NCBI RefSeq assembly: GCF_900607225.1
Contig: NZ_LR027842.1
Coordinates: forward strand, 3,268,081 to 3,332,080
Direction: 5' to 3'
DNA length: 64,000 nucleotides
Source of the DNA: [Pseudopropionibacterium] massiliense
GTDB lineage: Bacteria > Actinomycetota > Actinomycetes > Propionibacteriales > Propionibacteriaceae
Below are positions 1-10,990 of the stretch, piece by piece. Under the pieces are notes generated by a model. It did no database searches, was not told where the DNA came from, and saw only the letters and a program-made list of their open reading frames with translations. Both the position numbers and the translations under genes were made by a program. Numbering within the stretch: position 1 is the first letter of the stretch; each line of letters opens with the position of its first letter.

Positions 1-275
1 TTACCTCCCGGAGGTGCGGGCCGCGGGAATCGCCGTCGACCTGCCGAACGTCGCCGCACTGGCCGCCCGGAAGGGCAACAGCAAGGCGGTGACGGTCGCG
101 AGGCGAATCGTCGAGCTTCAGAGGTCCTGAGGATTCACCGGTCGGTGCGACCACGCAACACCCCCACGGTTCACCCCTGCGATCCTCCACAGCAGACGCT
201 GCTGCCATGACCCCATGGCACCGCCCACGCATTCAAGTAGACCTGTTTCTCGTCACTGTCCACGAAACGTGTAGC
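1..275 (+). repeat. Direct repeat copy A (left flank of the defence island)
   Basis: Bases 1 to about 275 match 13890 to about 14243 (copy B) with a constant offset of 13889 until the MITE insertion in copy B. The first ~170 bases are almost identical. Similarity then falls gradually and ends about 15 bases before the res stop codon at 288. Copy A keeps the uninterrupted sequence around 231-245, where copy B carries a 79-bp insertion. The island therefore sits exactly beside a duplicated gene end. Confidence 0.85.
2..130 (+). CDS. C-terminus of DUF6493-like large protein (paralogue 1, cut by window edge)
   Basis: Only the last 42 codons are in the window. They read YLPEVRAAGIAVDLPN... and end ...RRIVELQRS with a TGA at 128-130. 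Apart from the first residue (Tyr here, His there) this equals the end of the 797-residue gene that stops at 14019, and the DNA identity continues past the stop. It is therefore a very recent duplicate, or a gene-converted tract, of that gene. The family is unknown to me in function. DUF6493 is a guess from overall look and length. The C-terminal LAARKGNSKAV..ARRIV segment is shared by all three paralogues seen here. Confidence 0.7.
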   Translation, partial: YLPEVRAAGIAVDLPNVAALAARKGNSKAVTVARRIVELQRS

Positions 276-287
276 ACTCCAGACCTC

Positions 288-3200
288 CTACGAGGTGACG
301 AGCTGCATCAACTCGGTGTAATCAGTCACGACGTCGTACGTGACATCGTTGCCGTTCTTCTCGCTGAGTGACGCGAAGAACTTGCGAGCACACTCAATCT
401 TGGCATCTTCGACGCCCTTGATCTGGAGTGTGGACAACGAGCCCTTGGTCTCGGCGACAAAGTAGACGTGCTTGACGCTGCCCTCGGTGAACGCGATAGC
501 CCAGTCAGGGTTGTAGTCACCGACTGGCGTCGGGATGAAGAACCCTCGTGGGAGTTTCGCGTAGACAGCGACCTCGTGGCTGGTATCGAGCTCAGTAACG
601 AACTCGCGCTCGATCTTGGAGTCGGTGACCACGTAGTCGTAGATGTGCTTCTTGAGCTTCGACCCGGCCTTTGAGAAATCCTGGGCAGTCTGGTTCTCGG
701 TGAAGATCGCGGAATCGAATCGGTCTTCGAGCGCGTCGTAGGTGAGGTGCTCGACGATGACGGTGGCCTTCTGCTCGTTGATGAGCCGCGCCGCTTCGGT
801 GATGAACTGCTCCGGGTTGAGGCGGAACTTCGCAAAGGTCCCTGGTGTGATGCCGCCGAGGATCGTGGCGACTGTGCGGCGAGTGAGCTGGGTCTTCTCG
901 GTGATCTCGCCGAGAAGGTCGTACTTCACCTGCGAGCCGACGCTCACGGTCTCGGTGTGCGTCTGCGTGGTTTGCACCGCGAAGCCGGAGCCGCTGGTCA
1001 GGTCGTCAGCCTCCAGCTGCTCCCGCTGCTGGCCAGCCTGCACGACGTATTGCAGTGCGGCGACGTTGAGGTGCGCGTCAAGGTGCGCGATCGCCTTACG
1101 GATCAGCTCGGCGGAGTCGAACTCGACCTGGTAGACGGCCCGATGGTTGATCCGACCCCACAGTTCCTGGAACTCCTTGCGCGCGAAGTTGGCTTCGTTC
1201 AGCGGAATCTTCTTCGGCTTGCGGTCATCGGTGGGCACCGGCAGATCGAGGTAGAGGATGTCGATCAGGGGCCACACGAAGTCGATGACTGGCTTGAGCA
1301 CCTCAGAGGTCGGCGCGGCGAGCGTCCCTTCCTCCTTGGCCTGCTCGTACGCATCAGCGATCGTGTCGTCCTCGTTCACGTAGTTGTTCTCGACCAGATA
1401 TTTGTAGAGCGCCTGGGCAACGGCTTTCCCGATGACCGACTCGCCCGAGGGCGTCTGGATTGTTTTGCCGACGAAGAACGTGACGCTGGCCTTGCGGGGC
1501 CGCGCGGCCAACGACTCGGAGATCTCGCACTGGAGGCCGGTCACGAAGTCCGTGTAGGACTCGTCGGTCACGACGGTCAGCTCATTGATGTCATGAACGG
1601 TTACGGGGTTGTCCATCCGCTCTCCGTGCTGGTCGACGGACAGCCGCAGGCCCCGTCCGATCTCTTGGCGGCGGGAGACGGTGTTGTCGCTCTTCTTGAG
1701 CATCCCCATGACGAACACGTTGGGGTTGTCTCATCCCTCGCGTAGCGCCGAATGGGAGAAGATGAACCGCACTGGTTCAGCGAACGAGAGTAGCCGTTCC
1801 TTGTTTTTCAGGATCAGATCGTAGGCATCCGCGTCAGCGGACTGGCCCTTGTCGTCGCCGCGTCGGGAGACCTTGCCGTCGATCTGGTGCTTGGTTTTCT
1901 TGTCGATGGAGAAGTAGCCCTCGTGCACCTGCCGTACGTCGTCGCGGCGCAAGTAGGTCTGGTACTCCTCGGTCGCCGCATCGATGGCGAGTTCGCCGAG
2001 CACCTCCTCACGGATCGCGGCGTACTCCTCCTCGAACATCCGCGCATAGTCGCCAAGAGTGTCCTCACGGCTGTAGTCGCGGTACTTGGCAACCTCGTCG
2101 ATGAAGAACAGCGAGAGCACCTTGACGCCCTGGCTGAACAGCGCCCGTTCCTTGTTCAGGTGGGCGCGAACGACCTCACGAATCTGGATGCGCCGTTTGG
2201 TCTCCTCGGTGACGTCCCGGTCGGCCAGTTGCCCTGCCGCGACCACATCGCCGTTGCTTAGTTCGATCACGTCGCGGTTCGCGTCGATCTCGGTGATGAA
2301 CAATCCCCTGTAGGCCTCGATCCCGTTCGAGAGATCGTGAAGGTTCGTGCCCACGTCGAGACGCTTGACCTGCCGCCGGATGCCCGTTGCCGTCTGCACC
2401 TCGATCTCGATCCTCGCGCGCGGTTTGGCGCCCTTCGCGATCTCGATGGTGTCCAGGTACAGGTAGGCGGTTGATCCGGCGAGTCCTTTCACGGTGATGC
2501 CCCGCACGGCGATCTTCTTCACGAGCTTCTGGTTGTAGGCGTCCAGCGCGTCGAGTCGGTGCACCTTCGTGTGCTCGACCTTGTGTGTGGCGGAGTACCG
2601 GAGCAGCATCAAGGCGTTGAACCGTGACAGCGCTTCCAGCGACTTGGGTGCGCCGATCTTCTGCGGCTCGTCGATGATCACGATCGGGCGGTTGGCGCTG
2701 ATGACATCGATCGGGCGGCGGGACTGGAAGTCATCGAGTTCGTCGTAGATGCGCCGGTTGTCCTTGCCGGTGGCGTTGAACGCCTGGATGTTGATGATCA
2801 TCACCTGCACCCCGGAATCGGAGCTGAACCGCTCCAGCTCGTGCAGCTGGGACGAGTTGTATATGAACGAGCGCGGCTTGGTGCCGTAGAGCTGTTGGAA
2901 GTGCTCGGCGGTCACGTCGAATGACTTCTTCACTCCCTCGCGGATGGCGACCGACGGCACCACGACGATGTACTTCGACCAGCCGTACCGCTTGTGCAGC
3001 TCCATGATCGTCTTGATGTAGACGTAGGTCTTGCCGGTACCTGTCTCCATCTCCACGTCAAGGTTCGGGGCGCCCGGCGCGGCGGCGCTGGAGGCGAGTT
3101 TCGCCGACAGCGGGAGGTTCCGCGAGCGCTGCACCGCGTGCACGTTCTCCAGCAGTTGTGCGCTCGACAGGACGATCTCGGCGTTGCGCAGACCGGCGTC

Positions 3201-3365
3201 CGGGCGTTCCACCACCTCGAACAGCGCCGGGGCGGTCACGGAGCCAACCTTGCCGGGGTCGATCCGGTAGGAGATGCCGTCATACTTCGGCTGCCCGGCG
3301 AAGGTCTCGACGACAGCATCGACGGCATCAGTCTGGTACTGCTGGACCTTGAACTGGAGCTTCAT
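288..3365 (-). pseudogene. res: Type III restriction enzyme Res subunit, interrupted by a TGA in the helicase core
   Basis: One ~1025-codon reading frame, the usual Res size, is split by TGA at 1731-1733. The upstream part starts at ATG 3365 ([15 protein letters not shown], preceded by a purine-rich GAAAGAAAG). It contains the P-loop ETGTGKTYV, the DEPQKIG motif II and YSATHK, and ends ...FSHSALREG. After the stop the same frame continues DNPNVFVMG...RRQEIGRGLRL (motif VI) and a C-terminal nuclease-like DYNPDW...ETKG (PD-ExK type). REGWDNPN is the family consensus, so the stop most likely replaces TGG (Trp). Res normally cleaves DNA with Mod after ATP-driven translocation. As written, only an N-terminal ~544-residue protein is made. 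It is the last gene of the minus-strand island. Confidence 0.88.
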
Positions 3366-3441
3366 CGAGTGTCTTTCTTTCTGCAACCGGCGCTGTTCGT
3401 CGTCGCTGCTAGAAGGGTGTAGGCGGCCGGGATGCGTGTGC

Positions 3442-5187
3442 TCACGCTGATCCCGGGCCTCTGGCGGTACCGCTGGCGTCGTCATCCTTCTTGCGCGGGG
3501 GCTCGGACTGCACACTTTCGTCGCCTGCGTAAGAAAGCTCCCAGCGTGGTTTCGTGCGGGTGCCGCGGTTGACGATGACACCGTGGCGCCGCAGCTTCGT
3601 CAGGAGGTTCGTGATCTTGGTCGCCTTCTGCTGCTCGGTGAGCGCTTCGCTGAGCGCGGGCCGGAGCAGCGCCTCCACGTCGCTGCGGTTTGCGTGGCCC
3701 TGAACTCGGAGGAAGTCAGTCAGAAGCGCCGCGTAGTGCGCATCCGCCTGGGGTCGGGTACGGATGTAGTCAGCCATCGCTCCGGTCGCGGCAGCGACGC
3801 GAGGAGTGATCCGGCGATGGAGTTTGCGGCCCTCGATCAACCCGGCTCTGCGCAGGTGGCGGGCGGCCTTCTCACTGATGTCGAGCCTCTTCTGGACCCG
3901 ATCCAGCGCAAGCACGTCTTCAAGCGGGAGATCGGTGCGGACCATGAGCAACTGAGAGTAGGACTCGTCGATCACAGCGCCCGGGATCGTGAGCTTCACC
4001 TCGCCGGTGGTGCTGAGATCGTAGTCCGGCAGCGGCAGGAAACGACGCACCTGATCCTGCACCATCCGATGGATTCCGTAGCCCATCTGGTCAATGAGGT
4101 TCAGTTCCGTCATTGCCTCCACCAGGAACGGGCTGCGGTACTGACGCGGGGTGCGTTCGTCAAGCGCATAGTCGTCGGGCGCACCGTCGAAGAACTCGCC
4201 CACACTCTCGAAGACGATGCGGTCGGCGTGCTCGGTGACGACGATGCGAGAGTTCCGCGTGTAGTCCTGGTGCGCGATGCAGTTGTAGAGCGCTTCGAGC
4301 AGGCTCCGTTCGTCGTACTTGCTGATCTCTCGATAGATCAGTTCGTCAGGGGGCAGGAGCCGGAGCTGCACGTTACGGATACGCTTCGCCAGCGCCGTGG
4401 TGTTCAGCAAGAACGGCAGCCGGAAGTGCTCGTGTGCTCGCTGTTCGCCAACCAGCTTCCACGTCATCTGCGCGGGGTGGGGCGTCAGTAGATGCGTTGA
4501 GGTATCGGCCCCGAGCAGGAGAAGCGCGGCCCGGGTGATCTGGCCGTCGCGGGTCAACCGGGCCTTGGCCAGAAAGGTCGCGTCGTCCCATGCGTCGATG
4601 TCGGCAGCAGGGATACGAGACGTGTACCGCTCGGTGAACCCCTGACGTGCGCGGGTGATCGCCGCAGGATCGAGATGAGCGAGCGTGGCCTCAGGAACGA
4701 CAACCGCGGACCAGTCCGCGCCAATGGTCTGCCGGCGAATCTCATCCAGTTTGTCCAGTGACAGCGGCACCAGGCTTTCACCCGCACGGGCACGGTAGTC
4801 ACCCTTCCATGAGATCGGGATACCGCGGGGTGCCGCCGGCACCTCCAGCAGCACCACGCGCCTGCCGGAGTGCATGACTTCGTAGACCTCGCGGACTGTC
4901 AGCCCCTGGTCGATCGACTGATGGATGTGATGCTTCAACGCCTGACGCTGCTGCACGTCGAGGAGATGCGACGTGCCGACGACCTCGCGAGCGTTCGAGA
5001 TGCCGAACACGAGCCACCCCGACGCGAGGCCGCGCAGGTTGGCCTCGTTGCTCAGCGCCGAGACGTACTCACCGGTCTTGTCAGCCGAGAACTGACGTGT
5101 AGCCTCCTTGAACTCGACAACCTCGTTCTCCCAACCAGCCAACAGCCGGTCGAGGAGTCCGGTGAGTTCGTCGCTCGTCAAGGTCAT
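3442..5187 (-). CDS. AlbA_2 / RecG-like ATP-binding protein
   Basis: A 581-residue protein. The N-terminal ~150 residues ([38 protein letters not shown]) match the AlbA_2 (Schlafen-type) domain. The middle ([42 protein letters not shown]) matches the GHKL-like ATPase module of COG2865 proteins, and the C-terminus looks like winged-helix DNA binding. Such proteins are often called RecG-like regulators or helicases but lack helicase motifs, and they occur inside many restriction loci. The start ATG 5187 follows GAGGAACGAC and lies 8 bases after the mod stop, so it is co-transcribed with mod. A regulatory or DNA-sensing role in the restriction system is inference. Confidence 0.82.
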   Translation of the reverse strand: MTLTSDELTGLLDRLLAGWENEVVEFKEATRQFSADKTGEYVSALSNEANLRGLASGWLVFGISNAREVVGTSHLLDVQQRQALKHHIHQSIDQGLTVREVYEVMHSGRRVVLLEVPAAPRGIPISWKGDYRARAGESLVPLSLDKLDEIRRQTIGADWSAVVVPEATLAHLDPAAITRARQGFTERYTSRIPAADIDAWDDATFLAKARLTRDGQITRAALLLLGADTSTHLLTPHPAQMTWKLVGEQRAHEHFRLPFLLNTTALAKRIRNVQLRLLPPDELIYREISKYDERSLLEALYNCIAHQDYTRNSRIVVTEHADRIVFESVGEFFDGAPDDYALDERTPRQYRSPFLVEAMTELNLIDQMGYGIHRMVQDQVRRFLPLPDYDLSTTGEVKLTIPGAVIDESYSQLLMVRTDLPLEDVLALDRVQKRLDISEKAARHLRRAGLIEGRKLHRRITPRVAAATGAMADYIRTRPQADAHYAALLTDFLRVQGHANRSDVEALLRPALSEALTEQQKATKITNLLTKLRRHGVIVNRGTRTKPRWELSYAGDESVQSEPPRKKDDDASGTARGPGSA

Positions 5188-5195
5188 GTCGTTCC

Positions 5196-7037
5196 TCAGA
5201 TAGTCCGTACCTCAGTCGCGGGCGATACCTCGCGGAACACCTGCTCCGCGTTGATCCGTGCGGCGTCGGAAGCGAAGGCATCGTCACGGAATACCGCGCG
5301 TAGTGGCCCGCGCTCTGCGATCCCCCGCACGACCTCGGGAGTCACAGACTCCGCGAAACACGCGACCAGCGCATCGGCATCAACAGAAAGTATCTCTCGG
5401 CCATCTATGTGCTCGCGCGTCATTGGTAGCGACAGCTCAAGTCCCCAGTCAAGGAGCACTTGGAACAATAGATCCTCACCGGAACGGTCCGGCTTGATAC
5501 TCGGCGCCAGATCGTCGAGACCAAGCTGTTCTGTGTCATCCGCACTTTTCCGCACATCTGCCCTGCTGCTGCTATCGACGCGTAGGGAGCGGAAACCAAG
5601 ATCAAACCCGGCACTGACAAGACCAGCTCTGTCGTCAATTCCGAGGGCCGTACGCCGGATTCGTTCTCGGGAAAGGTCTGCAATGTTCCTGAGACCGATG
5701 CGACCAGCGGCCCCTCGCTCGGGAATCGGCTCAGGCAGTTGGACCATTACGAACCGGCGATTACCGCCGTCCTCTGCATTCAGTTTCATCGTCGCAGCCG
5801 CAGACGACCCGGACCCAGCAAACAAATCCATGACCAGATCTTCGTTATGAACGGAAGTCGCCTGGCGAATCAAGAATGTCAACAACTCCAGCGGCTTGGG
5901 AAAGTCGAATACCTTCTCGCCCCCAAAGAGGGCCATCAATGACTTCGTTGCATTTTCAGTCGAGTACCAACCCAAGCTGGTAACGAACGCCTTACGGTCG
6001 TTGACATAGGAGTCGATGAACTTCTTCTGTCGAGGTGTCCCATCCGGAGAGTCCGGAAAGAGAACCAAGCCATCAGCAACCATCTCGGCAACTCGACTGC
6101 GAGAAAACGCCCAGTTCGCATGGAACTCATTCCCTGTCCTGGGGTCACTGATCGTGAAGAAGTTGTCTTGTGCCCCAGTTGCTTTCATGCTTTCTGAACG
6201 CCAGAGACCCCGGGGGTCGCCGTCCGGATTGGAGAAATCGGCTTCGTTACGATCTAGCCCCTGGAACCGCACACTGTCGACGGTCCGTGCGTATACGACG
6301 ATGTACTCATGATTCGACATTAGAAGCGTCTTCGGAGGAACTCCGCGGGCGGCGTTCTTAGTCGTCCATACGAACTGTGCGACGAAGTTCTGCCTGCCAA
6401 ACACCTCGTCACAGACAAGGCGGAGGTTGGACACCTCGTTGTCATCTATTGAGATTGCTATGATGCCTGATTCGTCGAGCAATTTTCTTGCCAGCTTCAA
6501 TCGCGGGTACATCATGCTGAGCCAGTCTGAGTGAAAGCGACCGTTTGCCTCGGTATTCGCGACGAGGCGGTCTCCTGTTTCTGATCTCTGGCCGGACCTG
6601 GCGAGGTAGTCGGCGCTGGTTTCTGCGAAGTCATCCTCGTAGACAAAATCATTGCCGGTGTTGTAGGGCGGGTCGATGTAGATCAGTTTCACCTTGCCGA
6701 GGTATGACTCCTGCAGCAACTTGAGCGCGTCCAGGTTGTCGCCCTCAACGAAGAGGTTCTTGGTAGTGTCGAAGTTCACCGACTCCTCGCGAACGGGCCT
6801 GAGGGTCTTGGCGATCGGCGCGTTCGCCGCAAAGGCTGCCGCGCGCTTGCCGGGCCAATCGAGGCGGTACCGCTCCTGCGGCCCCTCGACGATGTGATCA
6901 GAAAGTTCTTGGCGCAGCAGGTCGAAATCGACTGCTCTCTTGGGGTTACCGTCGGCGTCTAGGCTCTCGGTCATGACGTTGGGGAACAGCTCGGCGATCT
7001 TGTCGATATTGGCCTGCGTGAGGTCGGGTGATGTCAT
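5196..7037 (-). CDS. mod: Type III (beta-class) site-specific DNA methyltransferase
   Basis: 613 residues starting at MTSPDLTQ, preceded by GGAGAG at good spacing. A start 15 bases upstream at 7052 is possible but lacks a ribosome site. Motif IV DPPY is at residues 122-125 (IYIDPPYNTGND) and the SAM-binding motif I MDLFAGSGSSA lies near the C-terminal third. This IV-before-I order defines the beta class and is typical of type III Mod. It should methylate adenine N6 (or cytosine N4) in an asymmetric site and provide target recognition for Res. The segment 5.5-6.6 kb is visibly richer in A/T than the flanks, as expected for a transferred target-recognition region. The methyltransferase looks intact although its Res partner is broken. 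Confidence 0.92.
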   Translation of the reverse strand: MTSPDLTQANIDKIAELFPNVMTESLDADGNPKRAVDFDLLRQELSDHIVEGPQERYRLDWPGKRAAAFAANAPIAKTLRPVREESVNFDTTKNLFVEGDNLDALKLLQESYLGKVKLIYIDPPYNTGNDFVYEDDFAETSADYLARSGQRSETGDRLVANTEANGRFHSDWLSMMYPRLKLARKLLDESGIIAISIDDNEVSNLRLVCDEVFGRQNFVAQFVWTTKNAARGVPPKTLLMSNHEYIVVYARTVDSVRFQGLDRNEADFSNPDGDPRGLWRSESMKATGAQDNFFTISDPRTGNEFHANWAFSRSRVAEMVADGLVLFPDSPDGTPRQKKFIDSYVNDRKAFVTSLGWYSTENATKSLMALFGGEKVFDFPKPLELLTFLIRQATSVHNEDLVMDLFAGSGSSAAATMKLNAEDGGNRRFVMVQLPEPIPERGAAGRIGLRNIADLSRERIRRTALGIDDRAGLVSAGFDLGFRSLRVDSSSRADVRKSADDTEQLGLDDLAPSIKPDRSGEDLLFQVLLDWGLELSLPMTREHIDGREILSVDADALVACFAESVTPEVVRGIAERGPLRAVFRDDAFASDAARINAEQVFREVSPATEVRTI

Positions 7038-7055
7038 GCGTAGTCTCTCCACGGG

Positions 7056-7721
7056 CTATCTCTGCTGTTCCAGTTCGTGTTGTTTCGTCTTGAGCGTACG
7101 GCGTAGCTCGACCTTGCGGTTGAACTGTGGCTCTGTTCGGAGCTTGTGCTCCAAGGCTGCGATCTCTCGTTCGAGCTTGCGCACCGTGGCCAGCCTGTCG
7201 GCGACGTCTGACATTTCTTCGCCTGGCCGGGCGGTGATCGGCGTCAGCGGTTGCAGCAGCGCGGCGTAGAGCGCGGGCAGATTGATCGCCGTGGGCAGGG
7301 GCTGGCGTTGCGCGTCTCCCGGCTGCCAGCCGGTTGAGTAGTAGGCGCTGAGCTTGGGAGCCCCGGCTCCGAGCTGCTTGTGTGCGGCCACGGTCCGCAC
7401 CTCGGGCTGCTCGGCAGTGCTGCGAGTGATCTCGAAGATGATCGGGAACGGGATGGCTCTGTCGATGGTGTTGAGGACGGCCTCGCCGACGTCATCGGTC
7501 TTTGCGTCCAGCGTTAAGACCTGCACCTCGGGCACGGCTGAGGTCTCGGGAAGGTTGATGGTGGACTCGGCGAGCTTGTAGGACCAAGTGATGCGTGCAA
7601 GTTCAGAGACGAACTTCTCACGAACTGTAGCGTTGACGGCGCCGTGCTCGTAGAATTTCTCTTTGGGCACTCGTCTGCCGAACTTGGCTGCTTCGGGCCA
7701 GCGGTAGAGGATGTCAGTCAT
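7056..7721 (-). CDS. DUF4391 domain protein
   Basis: 221 residues. The start is ATG 7721 (MTDILYRWP) behind AAGGCGG, inside the end of the helicase gene, so the two are translationally coupled. The N-terminal part (WPEAAKFGRRVPKEKFYEH..., EITWSYKLAESTINL) resembles the DUF4391 family, small proteins that travel with type III-like methyltransferases and SNF2 helicases. The last ~50 residues (ATVRKLEREIAALEHKLRTE...) should form a coiled coil. No catalytic motif is evident. A structural or adaptor role in the modification/restriction complex is inferred from the coiled coil and the fixed gene order. Confidence 0.75.
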   Translation of the reverse strand: MTDILYRWPEAAKFGRRVPKEKFYEHGAVNATVREKFVSELARITWSYKLAESTINLPETSAVPEVQVLTLDAKTDDVGEAVLNTIDRAIPFPIIFEITRSTAEQPEVRTVAAHKQLGAGAPKLSAYYSTGWQPGDAQRQPLPTAINLPALYAALLQPLTPITARPGEEMSDVADRLATVRKLEREIAALEHKLRTEPQFNRKVELRRTLKTKQHELEQQR

Positions 7722-10700
7722 CGGCACCGCCTTCGGCGGGGTCCACGACGGCGACGAACGCGGTCAGCTCGAAATCGTCCAGGCCAGCGATGGTCTGGGT
7801 CAGGGCGGTGATGCTGCCTCCGGTGAAGAGGCTGTCGATGTCGCGTTCTTCGGTGACATCGATCATGGAGTGGATCGCGTCGGTGAGCAGGGCGGAGTAC
7901 TTGCTCATCTGCGCTCCCTCACTGGTCGCGGCGTTGAACGCGGCGACGACATCAGTGATGGGCTCTTCGTGGGGGCGACAGCCGGCGCGGAGCAGGTCGA
8001 GGAGGTGTTTGGCTTCGGTGTGGTTCACGATGACCTCGCCCTGATTGTCGAGATAGACCAGGTAGTGCGGGTGGAGCCGGTTGCCTCGGTTGATGTGCTC
8101 GTCGGCGGCGACGCTCCGGAGAGCGAAGATCACGCCAGGGCGTAGCCCCTTGCTGGGGTCGGACGGGATCACAGCATGCAGCCCCCGCGGGGCCGTGCTC
8201 AGGTCTCCGCTGTCCTTGATGTAGCCAAGTAGGTCCATGCGGAAATCGTTGAGCCCAAGGTCTGTGATCGAGACGCCGGTTCGGACATCTTCGAGTTCGA
8301 TGACCTCGTCTTGGAGTTTGCGTAGCTGTTCCTTGCGGAAGGCGGCGTCGGAGTCTTCGAGGGTGAGGACGTTGTCATCGGCAGTGCTGGCGAGGTCGGC
8401 GATGACCATGCGGTTCTCGACGCGTTCCTTGAGGTTGATGTACTCGTCGAGGGAGATGTCGGGCCAGAAGTTCACGAGCTGAATCTGGCTGTTGGTGGAG
8501 CCGATGCGGTCGATGCGTCCGAAACGCTGGATGATGCGCACGGGGTTCCAGTGGATGTCGTAGTTGATCAGGTAGTCGCAGTCTTGGAGGTTCTGGCCCT
8601 CGCTGATCACGTCGGTTCCGATGAGCACGTCCAGTTCGCGCGTTTCTCGGGGCATCGTGAGGTGGCGCTGTTTCGAGTGAGGTGAGAACAGTGACAAGAC
8701 CTGTTGGAAATCGAAGCCTACTCCCAGGGTCGTCTTCGCACCATGGCTGCCTCCCGTGATGACAGCTATGTCAAGGCCGACCTTGGCGAGTGTGGGGGCG
8801 AGTTCTCGGTAGAGGTAGTCGGCGGTGTCAGCGAACGCGGAGAACACCAGCACCTTGCGGTTGCCCTTGTTGATCGGGTGCCGGGCTTTGTCCGCAATCA
8901 GCTGCTTGAGTCTGGCCAGCTTGAGGTCATGCTCGGACGTGATCTTGCGCATCTCGCCGAGGAGATCCTTGAGGATCTCGCGGTCGTGGCGCAGGTCGCG
9001 CTGCCAGGACTCGATGTCGAGGTCATCGAGGTCGATCTTGATCTTCTCACCAAAGGACAGCGCCTCGATGTTCGCGTCGTCCTCGTCGTCGACATCGAAG
9101 TCGAGCCCGGCGGGCTCCGGGCCCAGGTCTGCGAGGTCGTCGGCATGGTTGCTGATCCGACCCAGCGTGTGAGTGACGGAGTCCTCGATCTTCGCCAGGG
9201 TAAGTCGGAAGGCATCAACTGAGCTCTCCAGGCGTTTGAGCAGATTGACGGTCATGAGCTTCTTCAAGCCCTGTTCACGACCTGCCTGTCCGAGGTTGGA
9301 GCGGGCGCTCCCTGCGGTGACATTGTAGCGGTCTTCGTACTTGGAGCGACGACTCGGGAACACGTACGCGAGCGGGGTGTAGACGGCCTGGGTCAGTGCC
9401 TGAAGCTGCTCGAAGATGTCATTGAAACCGGGGACCTCCGGCAGGTCCGTGAGCGGCTCGCGAATGGACAGGGGTGGGCGTCGCTCCGGAAAGGCGCCGA
9501 TCTCGGTGGTGTCGTAGAAGGCTTGGATGTGCTTGCGTGATCGGGCGATGGTGACGGAGTCGAGCAGCTCGAAGAAGTTGAAGTCGAGCATCTGGAGGAT
9601 GCGGTCGGTGGTGCGATGCTCGGTGTCGAGTTTGGACCACTCATTGAACACGCGCTGGGCGTCAGAGAACACCTTCTCGACCGTGGTGGACAAACTCAGG
9701 TGTTGGGCGAGATTCTCTGACTCGCCCTCGTAGGCGAGTTGGAGCTGGTTCTTGAGGTCGTTGAAACGGTTTTTCACCGGGGTGGCTGAGAGCATCAGCA
9801 CCTTGGTCTTGACTCCCTCGCGGATGACCTGGCGCATGAGGCGCTGGTAGCGCGACTCCTTCTCCTCGGCGTAGTCGGCGTTGCGGAAGTTGTGGGACTC
9901 GTCGATCACGACGAGGTCGTAGTTGCCCCAGCTGATCCGATCCAGCCGCAGGCCGAGCGACTCACCCTTGGTGCGCGCCAGATCAGTGTGGGCGAGCACG
10001 TCGTAGTTGAAGCGGTCGGAGGCGAAGATGTTGGTCGTGAGGTTGGCGTTGTAGTTCGTCCAGTTCTCGGCGAGTTTCTTCGGGCACAGCACCAGTACTG
10101 ACTTGTTACGCAACTCGTAGTACTTTATGACCGCGAGCGCAGTGAACGTCTTTCCCAGACCAACGGAGTCGGCGAGGATGCAGCCGTTGTAGGTCTCCAA
10201 CTTGTTGATGATGCCCGTCGCTGCGTCGCGCTGGAAGTTGTACAGGTTCTGCCAGACTTTCGTCTCCGGGTAGCCCGTGCGGTCGTTCGGTAAGACGTCC
10301 TCGTTGATGTAGTCGAGGAACTCTGCAAACAGGTTGTAGAGGATCAGGAAGTAGATGCGTGCCGGGGAATTCTCGGTGTACACACTGGCGATATGGTCAT
10401 GGACGGCCTGCGTGACGTCGCTGACCTGCTGAGGGTTGTTCCAGATCTGGTCGAACAGATGCAGGTACTGCTCGGTCATCGGAGCTTCGTCGAGTCGGTT
10501 CACGAAACTGGAGACGGCGTTGCCCCGCTCGTAGCCGAGATCGGCGGTGGTGAATCCCTGGAGTTGAGTGTAGGCGGCCCTGTCGTCTATCACCGCGAAC
10601 TGCTGCATCGGGTTACCCGTAGCATTCGAGCGGAAGGTGACCTTCCTGCGAACCCAGTCCGCGCACTCCCGGGCGATCGCGCGCTGGGTGAGCTTGTTGC

Positions 10701-10986
10701 GCAGCCTGATCTCGAACTCGGAACCGGCAAGGCTTGACTCAGCCTGACCGCCGTAGATGAAGAACTCGCGGCGCTCTTTGCGGAGCTTATCTGAGACCTT
10801 CTCAGTCACAAACGACGGTGAGGTGAAGATGAACTCCAGCTCGGAGACCTTCTCCAGCTCCTTGCGGAGCGCCTCGAACGCGAAGATTGAGAATGTCGAT
10901 GCGGCGATACGGACCTTCGAGCCTGGCGCGATCTCGTTCTTGAGGTCGTCGCCCAGGAGGTCGCTGACGTTGTTGATGATCCGCAT
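7714..10986 (-). CDS. SNF2-family helicase with N-terminal PLD-like domain
   Basis: 1090 residues from ATG 10986 (MRIINNVSDLLGDDL). Residues 20-160 resemble a phospholipase D-type domain (RIAASTFSIFAFEALRKEL, QFAVIDDRAAYTQLQG), but no HxK catalytic pair is visible, so the domain is probably degenerate or a binding module. The helicase core follows: P-loop LADSVGLGKT (271-280), DESH (362-365), SATP (400-403), and in the C-terminal RecA lobe LIGTDVISEGQNLQ and QRFGRIDRIGS. It is a DNA translocase rather than an unwinding helicase by family. The ORF is open further upstream, but that part is translation of the HTH gene in another frame. It is the longest gene of the island. Confidence 0.87.
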   Translation of the reverse strand: MRIINNVSDLLGDDLKNEIAPGSKVRIAASTFSIFAFEALRKELEKVSELEFIFTSPSFVTEKVSDKLRKERREFFIYGGQAESSLAGSEFEIRLRNKLTQRAIARECADWVRRKVTFRSNATGNPMQQFAVIDDRAAYTQLQGFTTADLGYERGNAVSSFVNRLDEAPMTEQYLHLFDQIWNNPQQVSDVTQAVHDHIASVYTENSPARIYFLILYNLFAEFLDYINEDVLPNDRTGYPETKVWQNLYNFQRDAATGIINKLETYNGCILADSVGLGKTFTALAVIKYYELRNKSVLVLCPKKLAENWTNYNANLTTNIFASDRFNYDVLAHTDLARTKGESLGLRLDRISWGNYDLVVIDESHNFRNADYAEEKESRYQRLMRQVIREGVKTKVLMLSATPVKNRFNDLKNQLQLAYEGESENLAQHLSLSTTVEKVFSDAQRVFNEWSKLDTEHRTTDRILQMLDFNFFELLDSVTIARSRKHIQAFYDTTEIGAFPERRPPLSIREPLTDLPEVPGFNDIFEQLQALTQAVYTPLAYVFPSRRSKYEDRYNVTAGSARSNLGQAGREQGLKKLMTVNLLKRLESSVDAFRLTLAKIEDSVTHTLGRISNHADDLADLGPEPAGLDFDVDDEDDANIEALSFGEKIKIDLDDLDIESWQRDLRHDREILKDLLGEMRKITSEHDLKLARLKQLIADKARHPINKGNRKVLVFSAFADTADYLYRELAPTLAKVGLDIAVITGGSHGAKTTLGVGFDFQQVLSLFSPHSKQRHLTMPRETRELDVLIGTDVISEGQNLQDCDYLINYDIHWNPVRIIQRFGRIDRIGSTNSQIQLVNFWPDISLDEYINLKERVENRMVIADLASTADDNVLTLEDSDAAFRKEQLRKLQDEVIELEDVRTGVSITDLGLNDFRMDLLGYIKDSGDLSTAPRGLHAVIPSDPSKGLRPGVIFALRSVAADEHINRGNRLHPHYLVYLDNQGEVIVNHTEAKHLLDLLRAGCRPHEEPITDVVAAFNAATSEGAQMSKYSALLTDAIHSMIDVTEERDIDSLFTGGSITALTQTIAGLDDFELTAFVAVVDPAEGGADD

Positions 10987-10990
10987 GCGA

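Noticed and set aside
326-835. Ser/Arg-rich minus-strand ORF inside the res region
   Set aside because: It is a shadow frame of the Res C-terminal part; composition is typical of out-of-frame high-GC DNA, with no ribosome site.
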